DNA from: Vulcanimicrobiota bacterium
GTDB lineage: Bacteria; Vulcanimicrobiota; Vulcanimicrobiia; Vulcanimicrobiales; Vulcanimicrobiaceae
DNA: 8,317 nt
Assembly: GCA_019245995.1 (NCBI GenBank)
Contig: JAFAQW010000256.1
Span: forward strand, 1-8,317
Direction: 5' to 3'
The translations under genes were made by a program, and so were the position numbers. Below, piece by piece: positions 5,515-8,317 of this stretch. Numbering within the stretch: the first letter of the stretch is position 1; each line of letters starts with the position of its first letter. The notes below the pieces were generated by a model. That model was not told the DNA's origin. It saw nothing but the letters and a program-made list of their open reading frames with translations, and did no database searches.

Positions 5515-8070
5515 ATGCGCGACGGGAAGCCTTTGGATGGCTCATCGGTCGTCGTGATCGGCGCGTCCGCCGGCGGCATCGAAGCCCTCGAGCGGCTGGC
5601 TGCGGCGCTGCCGCAAGGCTTCGAGGCGCCGCTGGTCATCGCGCAGCATGCGGATCCAAAGGTCCCGAGCCATCTCGCCCAGATCTTGGGCCGCCAAACG
5701 TCGATGAACGTCGTCACGGTCGAGGATCGAGTCGAGCACGTCCTGCCCGGCCACATTTACGTGGCGACTGCCGGTAGAAATCTGATCCTGCGCAACGGCA
5801 CCGTGACCGGCTCCCCGCGGCTGCGCGGCCATCCCATTCCGTCGATCGACGCGCTGTTCGAGAGCGCCGCGGAAAACTACGGCGATCAGGTCATCGCGCT
5901 CATTCTCACCGGCATGGGGACCGACGGCGTGGCCGGCGTACGCGCCGTGAAGGAGCACGGGGGCACCGTCATCGTCCAAGAGCCGGAATCCGCCGCCTTT
6001 CCTTCGCTTCCCGCGGCCATCCCGTTCAATCACATCGACTTCACCGCTACCCTGGAGTCGTTGCCATCGCTGCTGACCACGCTCGTCGCGAGCGACCGGC
6101 TCAGCAGCGAAATCGCCAACCCCGACGTGTTGCGGGCGTTCTTGGATCAGCTGCGAACGCGCAGCGGTATCGACTTTCGCCAGTACAAGACGCCCACGAT
6201 CGTGCGGCGGCTGACGCGCTTGATGGCCGCGTCGGGTCACACGTCGCTTTCGGATTACATGCGCTACCTCGGCAGCAATTCCGAAGCGTACCAGCGTTTG
6301 ATCAGCACGTTCCTGATCAAGGTCACGGGGTTCTTCCGAGACCCGGCGCTCTTCGCGCAATTGCGGGAGACGATTCTTCCCGAGCTCATCGACCACGCGC
6401 GCAAGACGCAATCGGAATTGCGGCTTTGGTCGGCAGGCTGCGCGACCGGCGAAGAGGCCTATTCGCTGGCAATCACGTTGGCGGACCTACTGGGCGACGA
6501 TCTCGATCAGCTGCCCGTTCGAATTTTTGCCACGGACCTCGATCCCGACGCCGTGGCATCGGCACGCCGGGGCATCTATCCGCTGGCGGCATTCAAGGAC
6601 ATGCCGCCCCAACTGCTGACCAAATATTTCACCCGCGTCGACGACACGTATCAGGTCACCAAACGCGTGCGCAACCTCACCGTGTTCGGCGAGTACGACC
6701 TGGGGCAGCGCGCACCGTTTCCCCGGATCGACTTGGTCCTCTGCCGCAATGTGCTCATTTACTTCGCGAAGGAGTTGCAACAGCGCACGCTGCAACTCTT
6801 CGCGTTCTCGCTGCGCGTCGGCGGCTATCTCGTGCTGGGGAAAGCAGAAACGACGAACACCTTGCCTCAGTACTTCGCGCTCGTCAACCCCGCGCTCAAG
6901 ATATTTCGGCGCCAAGGCGACCGGCTGTTAATTCCCGCGCCGACCATCGTCGAAGGCGTTGCGCGCGCGGACCGGCCCATACCACGACGCATCGCGATGC
7001 GCACCACCATAGCGCCGCGCCGCATGAGCGGTGACGGCGGCGTGCAGCGCTGGACGCTCGTCGATCGCCTCGGCGCGTTCCTGTTCGAATCTCCCGTGGG
7101 GATCGTGGTCGTCGACCGCAACTACGATATTTTGACGATCAATCAAGCCGCCCGCGCGCACTTGGGCGTGCACGGTCAGGGGATCGGCGAAGATCTCATC
7201 CATCTCGCGAACGTGCCGTCGAACGAATTCAAGGCCGCTCTCGACGGCGCATTCCGCGGGCAGCCTGCCTCGGAAGTGCCCGAGCTCGAAATACACGATA
7301 CGGCGGTCGGCCAGACGAAGTTCTTACAAGTTTCCTGTTATCCGGATCCCACGGCGCCAAAGGACGCTCGCATCGAGAACGTCTTCGTTCTCGTTGCCGA
7401 CGTCACGGACGGCGCAAAGTTCCGGCGTCAAATCGAGCTCGAGAACGAGCAAAACCGCGAGGCGCTGGAGCGGCTGAGCGCGCAGAACGCGGAGCTTCGC
7501 GACCGGCAGCGCGCGCTGACCGAGGCGAATGCCGAGCTCACGGCCGCAAACGCCGACTTACGAAGCACCAACGAACACCTGCTGATTGCCGCGGAAGAGG
7601 CGGAGGCGTCGGCCGAAGAAGTCGAGACGCTCAACGAGGAGATGCAAGCGACGAGCGAAGAGCTCGAGACGCTCAACGAAGAGCTGCAGGCTACGGTCGA
7701 GGAGCTCAACACGACGAACGAAGAGCTCGCGGCTCGCACGAACGAGCTCGAGGTGCTTGCGCGCCAGCGTCAGGAGCAACTCGACGAGTCTGCGCAGGCG
7801 CTGGAAACCTTGCGCTCTGTGATCGAACGTGTGCCGTTGGCCATGTGCTTGCTCGACGACAAATCCCGGGTGACGAGCGCGTCGGACCGCTACCGTCAGC
7901 TCGCCGAGGCCCACGATGGCCTTCCCGCAGTCGGCGATCCGTGGCGACATGCGGCCCAGTCCATCGCCCTCGGTGAGAGGCGCGGCCAGGGAACGCGGTT
8001 CAAAATCATCGCAACGAAGCTGCAAGGCGGCGTGACCATGCTGATCCTCGAGCCGTCTAAATCGGAATAG
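5515..8070 (+). CDS. CheB-CheR-PAS-coiled-coil fusion protein lacking a histidine kinase
   Basis: This 851-residue cytoplasmic protein joins both adaptation enzymes. CheB methylesterase (about 11-190) has its triad: Ser18 in GASAGG, His45 in QHAD, Asp137 in GMGTDG. CheR methyltransferase (about 207-470) has FLIKVTGFFRDP at the junction of its N-domain, the SAM-binding WSAGCATGEEAYS (305-317) and LVLCRNVLIYF (407-417). A PAS domain follows (about 514-630, ESPVGIVVVDRNYDILTINQAA), then a long coiled coil (about 636-770) with tandem 14-residue repeats, and a short PAS-like tail (about 771-851). In the well-known CheB-CheR-PAS family the same Asn-Glu-Glu-Leu-rich coiled coil often precedes a histidine kinase; none is present here. 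ATG 5515 directly precedes the CheB domain and leaves a 40-bp gap to the divergent cheB. The 3' end overlaps the ABC ATPase gene by 14 bp. The likely role is signalling rather than classical chemotaxis, since no receptor or CheA is nearby. Confidence 0.92.
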   Translation: MRDGKPLDGSSVVVIGASAGGIEALERLAAALPQGFEAPLVIAQHADPKVPSHLAQILGRQTSMNVVTVEDRVEHVLPGHIYVATAGRNLILRNGTVTGSPRLRGHPIPSIDALFESAAENYGDQVIALILTGMGTDGVAGVRAVKEHGGTVIVQEPESAAFPSLPAAIPFNHIDFTATLESLPSLLTTLVASDRLSSEIANPDVLRAFLDQLRTRSGIDFRQYKTPTIVRRLTRLMAASGHTSLSDYMRYLGSNSEAYQRLISTFLIKVTGFFRDPALFAQLRETILPELIDHARKTQSELRLWSAGCATGEEAYSLAITLADLLGDDLDQLPVRIFATDLDPDAVASARRGIYPLAAFKDMPPQLLTKYFTRVDDTYQVTKRVRNLTVFGEYDLGQRAPFPRIDLVLCRNVLIYFAKELQQRTLQLFAFSLRVGGYLVLGKAETTNTLPQYFALVNPALKIFRRQGDRLLIPAPTIVEGVARADRPIPRRIAMRTTIAPRRMSGDGGVQRWTLVDRLGAFLFESPVGIVVVDRNYDILTINQAARAHLGVHGQGIGEDLIHLANVPSNEFKAALDGAFRGQPASEVPELEIHDTAVGQTKFLQVSCYPDPTAPKDARIENVFVLVADVTDGAKFRRQIELENEQNREALERLSAQNAELRDRQRALTEANAELTAANADLRSTNEHLLIAAEEAEASAEEVETLNEEMQATSEELETLNEELQATVEELNTTNEELAARTNELEVLARQRQEQLDESAQALETLRSVIERVPLAMCLLDDKSRVTSASDRYRQLAEAHDGLPAVGDPWRHAAQSIALGERRGQGTRFKIIATKLQGGVTMLILEPSKSE
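7615..7782 (+). repeat. Four tandem 42-bp (14-residue) repeats in the coiled-coil linker
   Basis: Residues 701-756 of the fusion protein fall into four 14-residue units: EEVETLNEEMQATS, EELETLNEELQATV, EELNTTNEELAART and NELEVLARQRQEQL. Each unit equals two heptads, so register is kept through a parallel coiled coil. The DNA repeats too, most clearly GAGACGCTCAACGA in units 1 and 2. This Asn-Glu-Glu-rich linker is typical of CheB-CheR-PAS proteins. Confidence 0.8.
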
Positions 8071-8317
8071 GCCCCGTTTCCGCGCCGGCCAGAAACTGCT
8101 GCACAATTGGATTGCGCGAGTTGCGAATCGCCGTCACGGTATCGCAGGCGATGATCGCGCCTTCGAACAGCATCGCGACGTAGTCCGCCATCGCGAAGAT
8201 GGACTCCAAATCGTGCGAGATGACGACGGCGGTGCCGTTGAGCTTATCGCGCAGCTTGAGGATCGTGTCGGTAATCAAGTTCGTCACGATGGGATCGAGG
8301 CCGGTCGTCGGCTCGTC
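8057..8317 (-). CDS. ABC transporter ATPase, MlaF-like, C-terminal part (5' end outside window)
   Basis: The visible 86 residues begin at the Walker B/D-loop, DEPTTGLDPIV, followed by the switch (H-loop) His in VVISHDLESIFAMADYVAML and the helical tail of the small ATPase. The sequence after the H-loop (IVQQFLAGAETGPIPI) fits the MlaF/Ttg2A branch, which drives an MlaE permease with an MCE (MlaD) partner to move phospholipids between membranes. The Walker A and signature motifs lie beyond the window edge. The gene reads toward the MCE gene at 355-1893 on the same strand, so the two probably serve one transporter although signalling genes separate them. The 3' end overlaps the CheB-CheR fusion tail to tail by 14 bp. 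ABC ATPase is certain; the MlaF subfamily is likely from motif style and the nearby MCE gene. Confidence 0.85.
   Translation of the reverse strand, partial: DEPTTGLDPIVTNLITDTILKLRDKLNGTAVVISHDLESIFAMADYVAMLFEGAIIACDTVTAIRNSRNPIVQQFLAGAETGPIPI

Noticed and set aside
5542..6411. A 289-codon minus-strand open frame opposite the CheB-CheR fusion
   Set aside because: The opposite strand encodes intact CheB and CheR catalytic motifs; the antisense product shows none.

Overview
The window is GC-rich DNA, roughly 60-65% G+C, from a diderm bacterium. It encodes an MCE (mammalian cell entry) lipid-transport protein with an apparent outer-membrane barrel at its C-terminus, and an MlaF-like ABC ATPase. 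That architecture, the base composition and the mix of Chem/Rsb-type regulators suit an uncultured Terrabacteria-like diderm such as Eremiobacterota (WPS-2). This placement is an inference, since no rRNA or marker gene is present.

Layout, left to right. (1) 1-343, minus strand: 5' part of a ketopantoate reductase (PanE/ApbA family), cut by the window edge. (2) 355-1893, minus: MCE/MlaD-like protein, 11 bp upstream of panE and probably in one operon with it. (3) 1894-1995: divergent intergenic region. (4) 1996-4528, plus: a compact three-gene run made of a STAS anti-anti-sigma-type protein, a ribbon-helix-helix (RHH) DNA-binding protein whose start overlaps the STAS stop, and a large GAF / receiver-like / GAF / PP2C-like protein whose catalytic residues look lost. 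The last gene is clearly coding upstream of its first canonical start codon. (5) 4503-5474, minus: stand-alone CheB methylesterase with a C-terminal Cys/His zinc-ribbon-like domain. (6) 5515-8070, plus: CheB-CheR-PAS-coiled-coil fusion without a histidine kinase, divergent from the stand-alone CheB. (7) 8057-8317, minus: C-terminal end of an MlaF-like ABC ATPase, overlapping the fusion gene tail to tail.

The ATPase and the MCE gene lie on the same strand and look like parts of one Mla-type phospholipid transporter. About 6.1 kb of signalling genes sits between them. This cassette holds partner-switching parts (STAS, PP2C-like), a putative DNA-binding output (RHH) and two CheB domains plus one CheR domain. 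It has no chemoreceptor, CheA, CheW, anti-sigma kinase or sigma factor. A plausible reading is a non-chemotactic signalling module that uses methylation-type enzymes and a STAS switch to control gene expression, possibly envelope functions. That reading is inferred from gene order and domains only.

No tRNA, rRNA, CRISPR, insertion sequence or convincing terminator was seen. Gene packing is very tight, and two convergent pairs overlap.
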